Shown: piece by piece, positions 10,293 to 20,803 of the stretch
How positions within the stretch are numbered: the first letter of the stretch is position 1
Layout of the letters: each line of letters begins with the position of its first letter
Assembly (NCBI RefSeq): GCF_038050375.1
Contig: NZ_CP150886.1
Coordinates: forward strand, 4,257,318 to 4,321,317
Source of the DNA: Okeanomitos corallinicola TIOX110
GTDB lineage: Bacteria; Cyanobacteriota; Cyanobacteriia; Cyanobacteriales; Nostocaceae
Length of the DNA stretch: 64,000 nucleotides
Reading direction: 5' to 3'
Translations under genes and position numbers: made by a program
The notes under the pieces: generated by a model
The model's database searches: none
What the model was told of the DNA's origin: nothing
The model's input: the letters and a program-made list of their open reading frames with translations, nothing else

Positions 10293-10376
10293 TCATCCTC
10301 AAAAACGCCTATTTTTTCAACGCGGCTTTCAGGCTCTATCCCTTATGAAACAACCTGTTTAGCCACCTTGTCACCC
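10293..10376 (-). repeat. 84-bp dispersed repeat, copy A
   Basis: Read on the minus strand this runs from GGGTGACAAGGTGGCTAAAC through ATAGAGCCTGAAAGCC to AATAGGCGTTTTTGAGG. It aligns with 51537-51624 with only a handful of mismatches. It ends 6 bases short of the thiO/thiG stop codon. It may be an insertion-sequence end or an orphan repeat; no transposase is attached. Confidence 0.75.
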
Positions 10377-10382
10377 GTTAAG

Positions 10383-12359
10383 TTAACCAGTAATAGTACC
10401 CGTCAAAGGAGAACTAGCACTAGCGTAACTCTTCATCGGCATTCTCCCCGCTAAATAAGCCATTCGACCAGCTACTGCGGCTAACCCCATTGCATAAGCC
10501 ATTGCTGGGGCATTTTCAGCTAATGCGATCGCACTATTAATTAACAACGCATCTGCGCCTAATTCCATTGCTTGTGCAGCTTCTGAAGGCGCACCAATAC
10601 CCGCATCAACTACTACCGGTACTTGGGCATTTTCAATAATAATCTGAATATTGGCAGTAGTTTGTAACCCTTGTCCTGAACCAATAGGTGCGGCTAAAGG
10701 CATCACTGTAGCACAACCTACTTCTTCTAACCGCTTTGCTAACATTGGATCAGCGTTAATATAAGGCAATACGGCAAAGCCTTCTTTTACCAACTGTTCC
10801 GCAGCTTGCAAAGTTCCTATAGGATCTGGAAGTAAATACTTGGCATCTGGTATAACTTCTAACTTGACAAAGTTGTTATCTTCCTGTCCCAATAACTTGG
10901 CCATTTCCCTTCCTAACCGTGCCACTCTGATAGCTTCTTCGGCAGTTTGACAACCAGCAGTATTAGGCAACATCCAGATTTTACCCCAATCTAAGGCTTC
11001 TGCTAAACCTTCATGGCCTGGGGCATTGTTTTGTACCCTTCTGACAGCTACGGTAACAATTTGACAACCACTAGCGGCGACGCTTTTTTGCATTTCTTCA
11101 ATGCTGCGATATTTCCCTGTTCCTGTCATCAAGCGAGATTGAAAGGTTTTACCAGCAATGACTAAACCTGGATCTTGGAGATTAAATTCTGTAGGTTGTA
11201 GGGATAAAGTTTTACTATGTCCGTTAGTAAAATTAGCGGGATGGGTAAGCATTGATGTTGTAGATGACTGGGTTTTAAAGGGTATATTTTGAAAGCGGGA
11301 ATAATGGAAATTGGTTAACAGAGGATCGGTTTTTTGTGACAATATCATGTCAGCAATTAAATTTGCTGTGACTGGTGCAAGTAACACTCCATTCCGATAA
11401 TGACCTGTAGCTATAGTTAAATTACTACAATGACTTTCACCTAAAATCGGTAATTCATCGGGGGTTGCAGGACGAAAACCCCACCACATTTCTTGGATAG
11501 GATAATCTGCTAATGGGGGATAAAGACGGGTTGCGGCTGCCAGTAAAGAGTGTATTCCTGCTGGTGTATTATCGGGGGTAAAACCTACATCTTCAACGGT
11601 TGCACCTAAAATAATTGAACGATCTCTCCGGGGAACAATGTAAATATTTTCACCAAATAAAACCCTTGTTAAAGGTAATTCTGTTAAAAATTCCGGTACT
11701 CGCAACCGTAACATTTGTCCTTTGCAGGGACGCACTGGCAAAGGTAAGATTTGATTTGACCAAGCACCAGCGGCTAAAAGATAATGATCTGCTTTGAGGA
11801 AACCTGTATTAGTTTGCACACCGATCACCTGTCCTTGTTGTTGGGCGATCGCCTCAACCGCTACCCCATCCTTAAATATTACACCCAAAGACTCAGCAGC
11901 ATTGCGTAAAACCTTCACTAAATACCGATTATCAACTTGACCATTATCAGGATACCACCAGCCGCCAACTACATCTGTACTCAAACCGGGCTGATATTGG
12001 TTAATGGTTGCTTGATCTAACCACAAGCTTGGAGACTGGGAAATAGGTAGATTAACTCCTGCCTTCTGATATACTGGGGCAAGAATGCCAGAAGGCCAAT
12101 AACCTGCATTTAAACCTGTAATTTCTTCTAATTTACTAATCCACTCTGGGTATAAAGTGAGCGATCGCTGACACAAAGAAAGCATTGCTGCATCAGTGAT
12201 ATTCTCAGCATCAGGTGCTAACATTCCTGCGGCGGCGTGGCTGGCTGCGGCTGTAAAATCACGGCAAAGCACAGTAACATTTGCACCCCGTAACTTCAAT
12301 TCAACAGCACAAGCCAACCCGGTAATACCACCACCAATAATTAAAACGTCGCTAGTCAT
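10383..12359 (-). CDS. thiO/G: bifunctional glycine oxidase ThiO / thiazole synthase ThiG
   Basis: A 658-residue fusion of two successive steps of thiazole synthesis for thiamine. Residues 1-360 are ThiO, a FAD-dependent glycine oxidase with the GGGITG dinucleotide motif (9-14), the [13 protein letters not shown] segment and a C-terminal [13 protein letters not shown]. ThiO yields the iminoacetate that ThiG needs. After a variable linker (about 361-395), ThiG spans about 398-658 with [12 protein letters not shown], the substrate-binding Lys region [16 protein letters not shown], and [12 protein letters not shown]. Both halves look intact. The fusion is known in several cyanobacteria. The start ATG at 12359 is clear. 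Confidence 0.93.
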   Translation of the reverse strand: MTSDVLIIGGGITGLACAVELKLRGANVTVLCRDFTAAASHAAAGMLAPDAENITDAAMLSLCQRSLTLYPEWISKLEEITGLNAGYWPSGILAPVYQKAGVNLPISQSPSLWLDQATINQYQPGLSTDVVGGWWYPDNGQVDNRYLVKVLRNAAESLGVIFKDGVAVEAIAQQQGQVIGVQTNTGFLKADHYLLAAGAWSNQILPLPVRPCKGQMLRLRVPEFLTELPLTRVLFGENIYIVPRRDRSIILGATVEDVGFTPDNTPAGIHSLLAAATRLYPPLADYPIQEMWWGFRPATPDELPILGESHCSNLTIATGHYRNGVLLAPVTANLIADMILSQKTDPLLTNFHYSRFQNIPFKTQSSTTSMLTHPANFTNGHSKTLSLQPTEFNLQDPGLVIAGKTFQSRLMTGTGKYRSIEEMQKSVAASGCQIVTVAVRRVQNNAPGHEGLAEALDWGKIWMLPNTAGCQTAEEAIRVARLGREMAKLLGQEDNNFVKLEVIPDAKYLLPDPIGTLQAAEQLVKEGFAVLPYINADPMLAKRLEEVGCATVMPLAAPIGSGQGLQTTANIQIIIENAQVPVVVDAGIGAPSEAAQAMELGADALLINSAIALAENAPAMAYAMGLAAVAGRMAYLAGRMPMKSYASASSPLTGTITG

Positions 12360-12395
12360 CAGTTAATAGTTATTAGTCTTTGAGTATTGTAAAAC

Positions 12396-12779
12396 TTCGC
12401 CGAATTTATCGACAAATATAGTCATACAGCGGTTTCTGAGGAGTCCTACACTTCTGTAGCTTCTTTTTTAGACCAAGATGTGATTCCTACTTATGGCAAA
12501 GTTGACTCGAAAGAAGTTAAATTTAGTGGTCGCAGAATCAGAACTAAGTTTTATCAAACAGGTAATGGTTTATTGATTCATGCTGATGTCAATGGTAGTT
12601 TGAATATTTTACGAAAAGTAGTCCCGACAGCATTTAGTCTAGGGATAGAGGAGCCACTGCGTTGGGCGGGTTTCCCGACTTGTAGCAAGTGGCGTGGCGT
12701 TGTAGTCCGAGAAAGTCGGGGTTATTCCCGGCAAACGAAAGCCATGAGATATTTGTCTATGTTTTTTGGAACTATATAA
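12396..12779 (+). pseudogene. tnpB: C-terminal remnant of an IS200/IS605-type tnpB
   Basis: The frame reads SEESYTSVASFLDQD, then IPTYGKVDSKEVKFSGRRI, GNGLLIHADVNGSLNILRK and VVPTAFSLGIE, which is the C-terminus of a cyanobacterial TnpB/OrfB (IS1341-like) nuclease. The RuvC-III-type Asp in ADVNG is kept. A stop lies upstream at 12390-12392 and everything N-terminal (RuvC-I, RuvC-II, most of the protein) is missing. After GIE the frame runs into an unrelated palindromic repeat, so the natural tail is gone too. No tnpA is nearby. Clearly non-functional. Confidence 0.85.
12652..12699. repeat. G/C-rich palindromic repeat inserted in the tnpB tail
   Basis: The block contains GCGTTGGGCGGGTTTCCCGA and CTTGTAGCAAGTGGCGTGGC, with CCACT...AGTGG arms. 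It is much richer in G and C than its surroundings and resembles a common interspersed palindromic repeat of Nostoc-like genomes. It disrupts the tnpB frame. Confidence 0.5.
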
Positions 12780-12810
12780 CTAATAACCTATCAGGATAGT
12801 TAATTGGTTG

Positions 12811-12872
12811 ATTGGTCATTGGTGACTGGTGACTGGTGACTGGTGACTGGTGACTGGTGATTGGTGACTGGT
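12811..12872. repeat. heptamer STRR (GGTGACT)
   Basis: Seven to eight tandem GGTGACT/GGTGATT units followed by a GGTAGATAGTTCTTACC pseudo-palindrome and TTACCCA-type units up to about 12914. It sits between the tnpB relic and the 3' end of the Asn/Ser-rich protein gene. Confidence 0.8.
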
Positions 12873-12909
12873 AGATAGTTCTTACCTATTACCCATTACC
12901 AATTACCCA

Positions 12910-13347
12910 TTACCACAAAGCACGAATAGGTTGTTTATCTTGATTAGTATTATTGGAATTTGATCTGGTATCTATGTCGGAAGTAGAAGTATCAGTAGTA
13001 TTGGTATTTTGTGCAGTCTCAGTTGTTGTACTAGCATTATTTTGAGCTACACTTGTGCCGCGTGTATCTCTATTAAAATCACTACCGTTACTGTTGCTGT
13101 TGCTGTTGCTAAGTTGAGAATTATTTCTCTCCGTAGTTTGAGGATTATTTGTGTTAGTGACTTCTGGATCGTTTCTAGTAGCAGCGCTATTAACGTTAAT
13201 ATTAGCTGGTAAAACGCTAGACTCTCTCCTTCCCGTAGGAGCATTAGCGCTTTGTTGTCCACCCATAGGAAAGTTAATTCCTAGTAGCGTGCCTAATAAA
13301 ATCGCTACTCCTCCAGCCATCAAAATTAAGGGTGTCCATCTACCCAT
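12910..13347 (-). CDS. membrane-anchored Asn/Ser/Thr-rich hypothetical protein
   Basis: A 145-residue protein I cannot assign. It starts with a single hydrophobic segment (PLILMAGGVAILLGTLLGI, residues 6-24), which would act as an uncleaved anchor or signal. The rest is low complexity, rich in Asn, Ser, Thr and Gln (for example QLSNSNSNSNGSD), with no recognisable domain. The gene begins 17 bases after the ferredoxin gene on the same strand, so the two are probably co-transcribed. The codon pattern (long runs of AAY/AGY) is unlike its neighbours and could evolve by slippage. Confidence 0.65.
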   Translation of the reverse strand: MGRWTPLILMAGGVAILLGTLLGINFPMGGQQSANAPTGRRESSVLPANINVNSAATRNDPEVTNTNNPQTTERNNSQLSNSNSNSNGSDFNRDTRGTSVAQNNASTTTETAQNTNTTDTSTSDIDTRSNSNNTNQDKQPIRALW

Positions 13348-13364
13348 CTTGTTTTATCTCCTTT

Positions 13365-13703
13365 TTAACCTTCTGGTGTCCAAACTATTTGAGAACCTTG
13401 ACCCCAAAAACCATCATATTTTGTTACCTTCACATCACCTAATATCTTCGTTTGACAAGCTAAACGCAAGTCTGATGTAGGAGAATGGGGAGGAAGCGAA
13501 CGTCTGGTTTGATCACGCCAATTTGCTGCGGATACTTCGCCTTCTACCTTAACCGCACAAGTACCACAACTGCCAAGTCCTCGACAATTTATAACTTGAG
13601 AACCACCGTTATGTAGATCAACACCATTTTTTTGCAGTACCTGTCTTAAATTGGCTTGGATTTCACACTCAATTAATTTACCTTGAGCTATAACCTTGGG
13701 CAT
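13365..13703 (-). CDS. plant-type (2Fe-2S) ferredoxin-like protein
   Basis: A 112-residue electron-transfer protein with a [2Fe-2S] ferredoxin fold. The cluster ligands are in CRGLGSCGTCAVKV (the Cx5Cx2C spacing) plus a distal Cys in LRLACQTKI. The C-terminal tail (FWGQGSQIVWTPEG) is longer than in photosynthetic PetF. It is a divergent ferredoxin, not the main PetF; the partner is unknown. It is the first gene of a likely two-gene unit with the anchored Asn-rich protein. Confidence 0.85.
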   Translation of the reverse strand: MPKVIAQGKLIECEIQANLRQVLQKNGVDLHNGGSQVINCRGLGSCGTCAVKVEGEVSAANWRDQTRRSLPPHSPTSDLRLACQTKILGDVKVTKYDGFWGQGSQIVWTPEG

Positions 13704-13838
13704 AGTTAAATTAGCAAACTAAATTTGTTATTGGGCATAGGGTATAGGGCATTGGTCATTAGTAGTAATTTATTCTTCTGACTCCTGACTCCTTGATATC
13801 CTGACTCATGACTCCTTTAACTCTTAGGTCTTAGTTTT

Positions 13839-15476
13839 ATGAGCATAACTCCATCTTCCCAACTTTGGCTGTATGACACTACTCTCCGAGATGGCACTCA
13901 ACGGGAAGGTTTATCAGTGTCCATAGAAGATAAATTACGCATTGCCCACAGACTAGATGAACTAGGTATACCATTTATTGAAGGCGGTTGGCCAGGGGCA
14001 AACCCTAAAGATGTCCAATTCTTCTGGCAACTCCAAGAAAACCCCCTTAAACAAGCGGAAATAGTTCCTTTTTGTTCCACCCGTCGTCCCCACACCCAAG
14101 CCAGTGATGAACCCATGTTACAGGCGATTTTAGCCGCAGGTACGCGCTGGGTGACAATTTTCGGGAAATCCTGGGATTTGCACGTTACAGAAGGACTTAA
14201 AACCAGTCTCGATGAAAATTTAGCCATGATCCGCGACACAATTGAGTATTTACGCTCTCAAGGACGAAGTGTGATTTATGATGCTGAACATTGGTTTGAT
14301 GGTTATAAACAAAACCCTGATTATGCTTTACAGACAATCAAAACAGCAGCAACAGCCGGGGCAAAATGGTTAGTTTTATGTGATACTAATGGCGGAACTT
14401 TACCCCATGAAATTACTGAAATTGTCTCAGTGGTTATTCAGGAAATCGGCAATGAAGAAACAACTCTTACCCAATCACCAATTCCCCAAATAGGTATTCA
14501 CACTCATAATGATTCAGAAATGGCTGTGGCTAATGCTTTAGCAGCAGTTATGGCAGGTGCAAAAATGGTACAGGGTACTATAAATGGTTATGGTGAACGT
14601 TGCGGTAATGCTAACCTGTGTTCTCTGATTCCTAATTTACAATTAAAGCTTGGTTATAGCTGTATCGGTGAACACCAGCTAAATCAACTTACAGAAACCA
14701 GTCGCTTTGTTAGTGAAGTTGTCAATCTCGCACCTGATGAACACGCACCTTTTGTGGGACGTTCGGCTTTTGCTCATAAGGGTGGGATTCATGTCTCTGC
14801 GGTAGAACGTAACCCTTTAACCTATGAACATATTCAGCCAGAACAGGTGGGAAACCGTCGTCGAATTGTGATTTCTGAACAGTCTGGTTTAAGTAATGTT
14901 TTAGCTAAGGCGAAAAGTTTGGGAATGGAGTTGAATAAAAATGATCCCCAGGCTAAACAAATTCTCCAAAAAATGAAAAAATTGGAGAGTGAAGGTTATC
15001 AATTTGAAGCCGCAGAAGCGAGTTTTGCATTGTTAATGTATGAGGCTTTGAAACTGCGAAAACAGTTTTTTGAGGTAAAGGGTTTTCAGGTAAATTGTGA
15101 TTTGGTTGAGGGGAAGGAAACTACTAACTCTTTAGCTACAATTAAGGTGGCTGTAAATGGTAAAAATATTCTGGAAGCAGCGGAAGGTAATGGGCCTGTA
15201 GCGGCTTTGGATGCTGCTTTACGTAAGGCTTTAATTAATTTTTATCCACAAATTGCTGATTTTGAATTGACAGATTATAAGGTAAGAATCCTGAATGGAA
15301 ATACAGGTACAGCAGCTATAACCCGCGCTTTGGTTGAGTCAGGAAATGGTCAACAACGTTGGACTACTATTGGAGTTTCTGATAATATTTTGGAGGCTTC
15401 CTATCAAGCTGTAGTTGAAGGTTTAGAATATGGCTTGTTGTTGTATTTCCAAGCAGAGAAGGTTTTGAAGGTTTAA
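13839..15476 (+). CDS. cimA: (R)-citramalate synthase
   Basis: Condenses pyruvate with acetyl-CoA to citramalate, the first step of the threonine-independent isoleucine route. The 545-residue product has the DRE-TIM core (YDTTLRDGTQREG at the start, HTHNDSEMAVAN metal-binding region, GERCGNANLCSL) and the C-terminal LeuA-type regulatory domain that binds feedback inhibitor (from about residue 410). SFEGGWPG-like FIEGGWPGANPKD and the length separate it from 2-isopropylmalate synthase. The alternative, a homocitrate synthase, fits less well. ATG at 13839. Confidence 0.9.
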   Translation: MSITPSSQLWLYDTTLRDGTQREGLSVSIEDKLRIAHRLDELGIPFIEGGWPGANPKDVQFFWQLQENPLKQAEIVPFCSTRRPHTQASDEPMLQAILAAGTRWVTIFGKSWDLHVTEGLKTSLDENLAMIRDTIEYLRSQGRSVIYDAEHWFDGYKQNPDYALQTIKTAATAGAKWLVLCDTNGGTLPHEITEIVSVVIQEIGNEETTLTQSPIPQIGIHTHNDSEMAVANALAAVMAGAKMVQGTINGYGERCGNANLCSLIPNLQLKLGYSCIGEHQLNQLTETSRFVSEVVNLAPDEHAPFVGRSAFAHKGGIHVSAVERNPLTYEHIQPEQVGNRRRIVISEQSGLSNVLAKAKSLGMELNKNDPQAKQILQKMKKLESEGYQFEAAEASFALLMYEALKLRKQFFEVKGFQVNCDLVEGKETTNSLATIKVAVNGKNILEAAEGNGPVAALDAALRKALINFYPQIADFELTDYKVRILNGNTGTAAITRALVESGNGQQRWTTIGVSDNILEASYQAVVEGLEYGLLLYFQAEKVLKV

Positions 15477-15954
15477 AGGATGTCTAAATCAGGATTTGAG
15501 GATTTTTAGGATGTTTGATAATTTGGCGATCGCATCCAGTATTTTGATTTGATCCAAGCGATCGCTTATTTGTCCAAAATATCCAATTTCTGAGATAATA
15601 TCTGTCAATCCACAGACTTCGCCAAACTAACTAAAGTGAAAAATAACTATCCTGTACATCCTCAAATCCTGGATATCCTGATTCTGACAACTCAGATGAT
15701 TCAAAATCCTATATATGGAGCGCACATATTTCTAGATATAGCATCAGCATACCGAAAACTCAGAAACCTGTCAACCCCCCTAGCTGAAATCACCAAAAAT
15801 CGTTAAATTGTTGACACCATTCTCAATAATCTTGAGAAAATACCCCCCTTTATTGCCAAATTTTTTTTTTCATAAAATCACGAACCACAAAAAATACCCG
15901 TTTTCACTTTGAGCAACAACGGGATTTGATTTGCAATCATATAAATTGTATTTG
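15477..15954. other. intergenic region with HIP1 sites and a dispersed repeat
   Basis: Nothing that looks like a gene. It holds GCGATCGC octamers (15526 and near 15559) and the sequence CCTGGATATCCTGATTCTGA at about 15669, closely matched at about 31881 and more loosely at about 59320. The cimA and exported-protein genes converge here. Confidence 0.55.
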
Positions 15955-17280
15955 TTATTTGGAAGCAACTTGAGGTTCTGACCAGATTTTGTTATCTCTT
16001 TCACCAAAAGTTACAGGTTGATCATCTTCAGTAGTAATATTGACACCTGTACCATCACTAGCAACCTGTACCAAAGGCCAGTTTTCTTCCCCTAATTCAC
16101 CAGTACGGAACAACACATGATCCGGTTGTTTTTGACTCCAACCTAACAAAATGGATATTTTCTCGTGATCATCTTCTCTTTGGGCTGGTGCAACTGTTCT
16201 AGTCTGGTTTTGTTGCCGATCCCAAACTACAGCATGATCAGTTACATCCGCTGTGTTGAAAATACCGACAAATTTCCGAGCTAAAAAGCGATCGCCTTTT
16301 TGAGACCAGCTAACAGGAACTAAAACCCCTATTTTTCCAGCCTGATCAGTTTTTTGAGGTATAAATGCCTGATCTAACAGTGGGTCATTAATTTCAGCGG
16401 TTTTCGACATCACCCGCAGTCTTTTAGTTTGGCGGTCTTCTAAAAACAACAAGCTAGAAACTCGGCTATTGTGCATTGCTGGTTTTACCTCCAGTTGCAC
16501 TCTACTGTACACAGCATATCTACCATCAGGAGAAATCACCGGTATACTGCGATAGTGACGAACTCCAGAACCCCCATTCCCTCCGATAGCTTCTTGGGTT
16601 GTCATGATCCATTTCCAAGGTATGGGATGAGGACTACCCATGGGATCATCTGGTACTGTATCTGGTTGCTGCTGTGGTTCTTCTACAGGTATTTCTGTGA
16701 TTGCCGCAGGTTCTATTTTTCTGATCTTAGATGTGTTAGCTGCTGTTGTGAATAATTCTTTTTCCAGGTTCTCAATTTCTAAACTGTTCCCTTTACCTGC
16801 TAAGGCTTGGAGTTTAGCTTCTTTTAATTTTTGAATCAAATCAACAGTTTTACTTGTAACAGGAATTTTAGCTAGATTTCCATCTTCTACTACAGCCAAT
16901 TTATCACCAACAACTATTTCGTTAGTTGAATTTTGAGATTTATTGACAGTCCCTGAATTAATTTTATTGCTGTTATTATTCAGTAATAGTCTGTCTTCAC
17001 TCGCTGGATTATTTAATGGTACAACAGGTTCAGTTTTTATTTTTAAGGGATTGACTTTACCTATACTTAAATCCTGTTCCTCAACAATAGCTGCTACTGG
17101 TGATTTAGAATCAGATTTGCTAAATTCCGAAGTAATTTTTCCTTGTTTTAATTGTGATTGTTTAGCTACGCTAGAGTGGATTGATACCCCAAGAAAAGGA
17201 GCAACTAGCATAACAACGATAACGTACTTAGAAAACGGTTGTACGCGAAACCATCCTGACAGCAAAAGGGATTTTAGCAT
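15955..17280 (-). CDS. exported protein of unknown function with a PD40-like region
   Basis: A 441-residue protein of no assigned function. The N-terminus is signal-like (a basic start, then VIVVMLVAPFLGVS, residues about 21-34), so it is probably exported. Residues about 35-210 are polar and low in conservation. The C-terminal half looks folded: HPIPWKWIMTTQEA, then SPDGRYAVYSRVQL, typical of beta-propeller (PD40/TolB-like) blades, then WSQKGDRFLARKF and ILLGWSQKQPDH as possible further blades. It is a single-gene unit. I infer a propeller-like extracytoplasmic domain, and nothing more. Confidence 0.75.
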   Translation of the reverse strand: MLKSLLLSGWFRVQPFSKYVIVVMLVAPFLGVSIHSSVAKQSQLKQGKITSEFSKSDSKSPVAAIVEEQDLSIGKVNPLKIKTEPVVPLNNPASEDRLLLNNNSNKINSGTVNKSQNSTNEIVVGDKLAVVEDGNLAKIPVTSKTVDLIQKLKEAKLQALAGKGNSLEIENLEKELFTTAANTSKIRKIEPAAITEIPVEEPQQQPDTVPDDPMGSPHPIPWKWIMTTQEAIGGNGGSGVRHYRSIPVISPDGRYAVYSRVQLEVKPAMHNSRVSSLLFLEDRQTKRLRVMSKTAEINDPLLDQAFIPQKTDQAGKIGVLVPVSWSQKGDRFLARKFVGIFNTADVTDHAVVWDRQQNQTRTVAPAQREDDHEKISILLGWSQKQPDHVLFRTGELGEENWPLVQVASDGTGVNITTEDDQPVTFGERDNKIWSEPQVASK

Positions 17281-18336
17281 GGGTGGACTCTCTAAGGGGC
17301 AGTTGCTATGTGAGGTGCAATGTTTATGCAGGAGGAGGAAAAGCTATAATTATATGTATAACAACAAACTAGAAGTTATGACGATATAATCTCACTAAAT
17401 TTTGCATCACTTTACAAAAGTTGTTTACATATTGCTCATACCCTGACAATTTTTAAGTTCCCTAACTTTTCGATAAGTTTTAACGGCAGTAAATACTTAC
17501 TTACTACTGTTTATTACCAATCAGACTTCGTTTATACTTAAAACATTGAGAATATACACAACTAAATCCAGAATCTATAACTAAGTTTCCTGTCAAAGTA
17601 TGTTTAACAAGAAATCATTTATTTTGTTGAGATGAACCTATTGATATTTTGGCTTTACAACACAGTTAAGAAAATAAACTCTGTCTGTCTAACTACAATT
17701 GATTTATTCTTGGCAAAAGGGTGGTACTATGAACTAGCATTAAGCAAATCTTTCTATCAAATCCAGCTGTCATGTTTGTTTGGTTTAGTGGAAGTTACTT
17801 GTAATGAGCAATAACAATTACAATTTCAAACAAACTATTGAAAGTTGATATGTTAATTCCTTAACAACTAATATCTGTGGGATCAAATAGCGATCGCCTA
17901 GTTGGTTGTATCTAATATCACCACACCTATCCAAATCCACAAAACACAGTCCCAACACAAAAAATAGGATATCTATTGCGTTGTACAAGTGCTATAAAAC
18001 TGAATTTGGCTAAATTTTAAATAAGCTAGGCGAATATACGTTGGAGTGCCTCAATATGAGACGAAAGGTATATATACATATTAGCAATATCAAGATATTG
18101 TCTAAGTAGATATTACTTGATTCACTTGCTAAGGTATTTTATTCAGTTAAGGAACTTTCTTTGCACCGTTAATAAACACTTTACCATCAAATAGCGAAAA
18201 TTTAATATCCTCCAGAAAAAATTGATATAGCTTTTTTTGTTTTTTTGTAAGTTAGTGGTTTGTGGGCTATTGCTTGTCAGTGATTCCTGACGCATTTACC
18301 ATTTATTAGTAACTAATCATCAGTCAATCGTCAATA
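17281..18336. other. 1.06 kb intergenic region upstream of fmt
   Basis: No convincing gene. A short open frame at 17632-17814 has no recognisable product and no good ribosome site. The region has one HIP1 octamer near 17890 and long T-tracts near 18233-18248. Flanking genes point outward, so promoters for both should be here. Confidence 0.5.
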
Positions 18337-19335
18337 ATGAAAATTGTATTTTTTGGTACTCCCGAATTTGCTGTTCCCACCCTAGAAAAATTACTAAATC
18401 ATCCAAAATACGAAGTTTTAGCAGTTGTTACTCAACCGGATAAACGCAGAGGACGGGGGAATAAATTAACACCCTCTCCCGTAAAAACCTTAGCCATTAC
18501 TCATAACTTAGCAGTCTGGCAACCAGAAAAGATCAAAAAAGATACTGATACACTCACTAAACTACAAAACTTAGCAGCAGATGTATTTGTAGTAGTTGCC
18601 TATGGACAAATTTTGTCGCAAAAAATCTTGAATATGCCCAAATTTGGCTGCATTAACGTACATGGCTCTATTTTACCCCAATATCGAGGTGCTGCTCCTA
18701 TTCAGTGGTGTATACATAAAGGTGAAAAAGAAACTGGTATTACAACCATGTTAATGGATGCAGGTATGGATACAGGAGATATGCTTCTGAAGGCAAATAC
18801 ACCTATCAAATTATTAGATAACGCTCAGATTTTAGGTGATCAGTTAGCTGTCATCGGTGCAGATTTATTATTAGAAACTTTGAGCAAGTTGGAAAATCAA
18901 GAAATTAAACCCATTCCCCAGGATAATTCTCAAGCAACCTATGCGTCTTTGATTCAAAAGGAAGATTATAATTTAGACTGGTCAAAACCTGCTGTAGAAA
19001 TACATAATCAGGTGAGAGGTTTTTATCCTCACTGCGTTACTACCTTCCGACAACAACAACTAAAAGTTACTGCCACTGTACCCTTAGATCCTGCTTATAC
19101 TCAAGAATTACCCAAAGAAATACAAGATAAAATTAATAAAATCCCTGATTTGTCAACCGTATCCACTCAACCAGGAGAAGTCATAAATATAACTAAAGGT
19201 ATCGGAGCAATTGTACAAACAGGATCAGGTTTGTTGTGGTTAAGAGAAGTACAACCAATTGGTAAACGTCTTCAGTCAGGATGGGACTTTGTGAATGGTA
19301 CTCGTTTAACAGTAGGGGAAGTAATGGGTAACTAA
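18337..19335 (+). CDS. fmt: methionyl-tRNA formyltransferase
   Basis: Formylates Met-tRNAi for translation initiation. The 332-residue product starts [20 protein letters not shown], has the folate-enzyme signature [20 protein letters not shown] with the catalytic Asn and His, and [13 protein letters not shown] with the catalytic Asp. The C-terminal OB-like domain (VTATVPL to [13 protein letters not shown]) is complete. It is not next to def in this window. Confidence 0.96.
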   Translation: MKIVFFGTPEFAVPTLEKLLNHPKYEVLAVVTQPDKRRGRGNKLTPSPVKTLAITHNLAVWQPEKIKKDTDTLTKLQNLAADVFVVVAYGQILSQKILNMPKFGCINVHGSILPQYRGAAPIQWCIHKGEKETGITTMLMDAGMDTGDMLLKANTPIKLLDNAQILGDQLAVIGADLLLETLSKLENQEIKPIPQDNSQATYASLIQKEDYNLDWSKPAVEIHNQVRGFYPHCVTTFRQQQLKVTATVPLDPAYTQELPKEIQDKINKIPDLSTVSTQPGEVINITKGIGAIVQTGSGLLWLREVQPIGKRLQSGWDFVNGTRLTVGEVMGN

Positions 19336-19351
19336 GAAAGACTCTTCCCTG

Positions 19352-19714
19352 TCACCTATGCTCTGAATTTTCGTAAGAACGACAAGACTCACATGGGCCT
19401 TCAGGGTTAACAGCACAGCGGATAATTTCTGAATGAGCGTTATAATCACAACTAGCGTCACCTATGACCCAACGTCCTGCTACTAAGCTTTTTTCTGAAG
19501 GTCTTTGAGCTTTTTGTACATAAATAGCAATAGTATGTAAGTGGTAACGTCCCGCTTTAAATTGATACCTATGACGACGCTCTAATACTGCATAGGTTTT
19601 ACCTTCAACGTCAAGATAATTACCAGGTTGAGGTGTCCAATCAAGTTTTAATTTACCAAGAGACTGACGGGAATTTGTGAGAATTACCTCAGTTGCTAAA
19701 GAGTCTGACTCCAT
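19352..19714 (-). CDS. DUF6464 family protein
   Basis: A 120-residue cyanobacterial protein of unknown function. It has a beta-rich core (YLDVEGKTYAVLERRHRYQF) and a C-terminal Cys-containing segment (DASCDYNAHSEIIRCAVNPE, then CESCRSYE) whose four cysteines could bind metal. The C-terminal Cys motif and size match the DUF6464 family as I remember it. It converges on fmt with only 16 bases between stop codons. Confidence 0.7.
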   Translation of the reverse strand: MESDSLATEVILTNSRQSLGKLKLDWTPQPGNYLDVEGKTYAVLERRHRYQFKAGRYHLHTIAIYVQKAQRPSEKSLVAGRWVIGDASCDYNAHSEIIRCAVNPEGPCESCRSYENSEHR

Positions 19715-20534
<820 letters not shown>

Positions 20535-20537
20535 AAA

Positions 20538-20649
20538 ACTGAGATTTTAAAATACTCAGTAAAAAAGTGCTGAAGAATGAGCCAGGAAGAAACAAGAAAT
20601 CTATCAACTACATGATTCTTGCTTCGTCCCTCAGACTTCAGCACTTTTT
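20538..20649 (+). terminator. double hairpin terminator after psaC
   Basis: First a small hairpin ACTGAG/CTCAGT (20538-20560), then a long-range perfect inverted repeat AAAAAGTGCTGAAG (20562-20575) with CTTCAGCACTTTTT (20636-20649), ending in a T-run. The 60-base loop contains complementary AAGAAACAAG and CTTGCTTC pieces that could extend the stem. Consistent with efficient termination and 3'-end stabilisation of a strong transcript. Confidence 0.7.
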
Positions 20650-20803
20650 AGTTGTTAGCTTTCAGCAGTCAGCTTTCAAGATTTTTTGGCAGTAAGGGAA
20701 GATAAATATCTCAATGCCCAAAGTCTTTTATATTTTCTTTGATTTGATATAATTACCGCTTTATTGTGATAACTGTTAACTGATAATTGGAGCGGTATAA
20801 AAA

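Noticed and set aside
12360-12480. TPP riboswitch upstream of thiO/thiG
   Set aside because: The leader overlaps the tnpB relic region and lacks the conserved CTGAGA and ACCTGA elements.
13009-13262. Open frames on both strands over the Asn/Ser-rich gene
   Set aside because: They are by-products of the low-complexity AAY/AGY codon runs.
17632-17814. 60-codon open frame in the fmt upstream spacer
   Set aside because: No recognisable product or ribosome site, and composition matches the surrounding AT-rich spacer.
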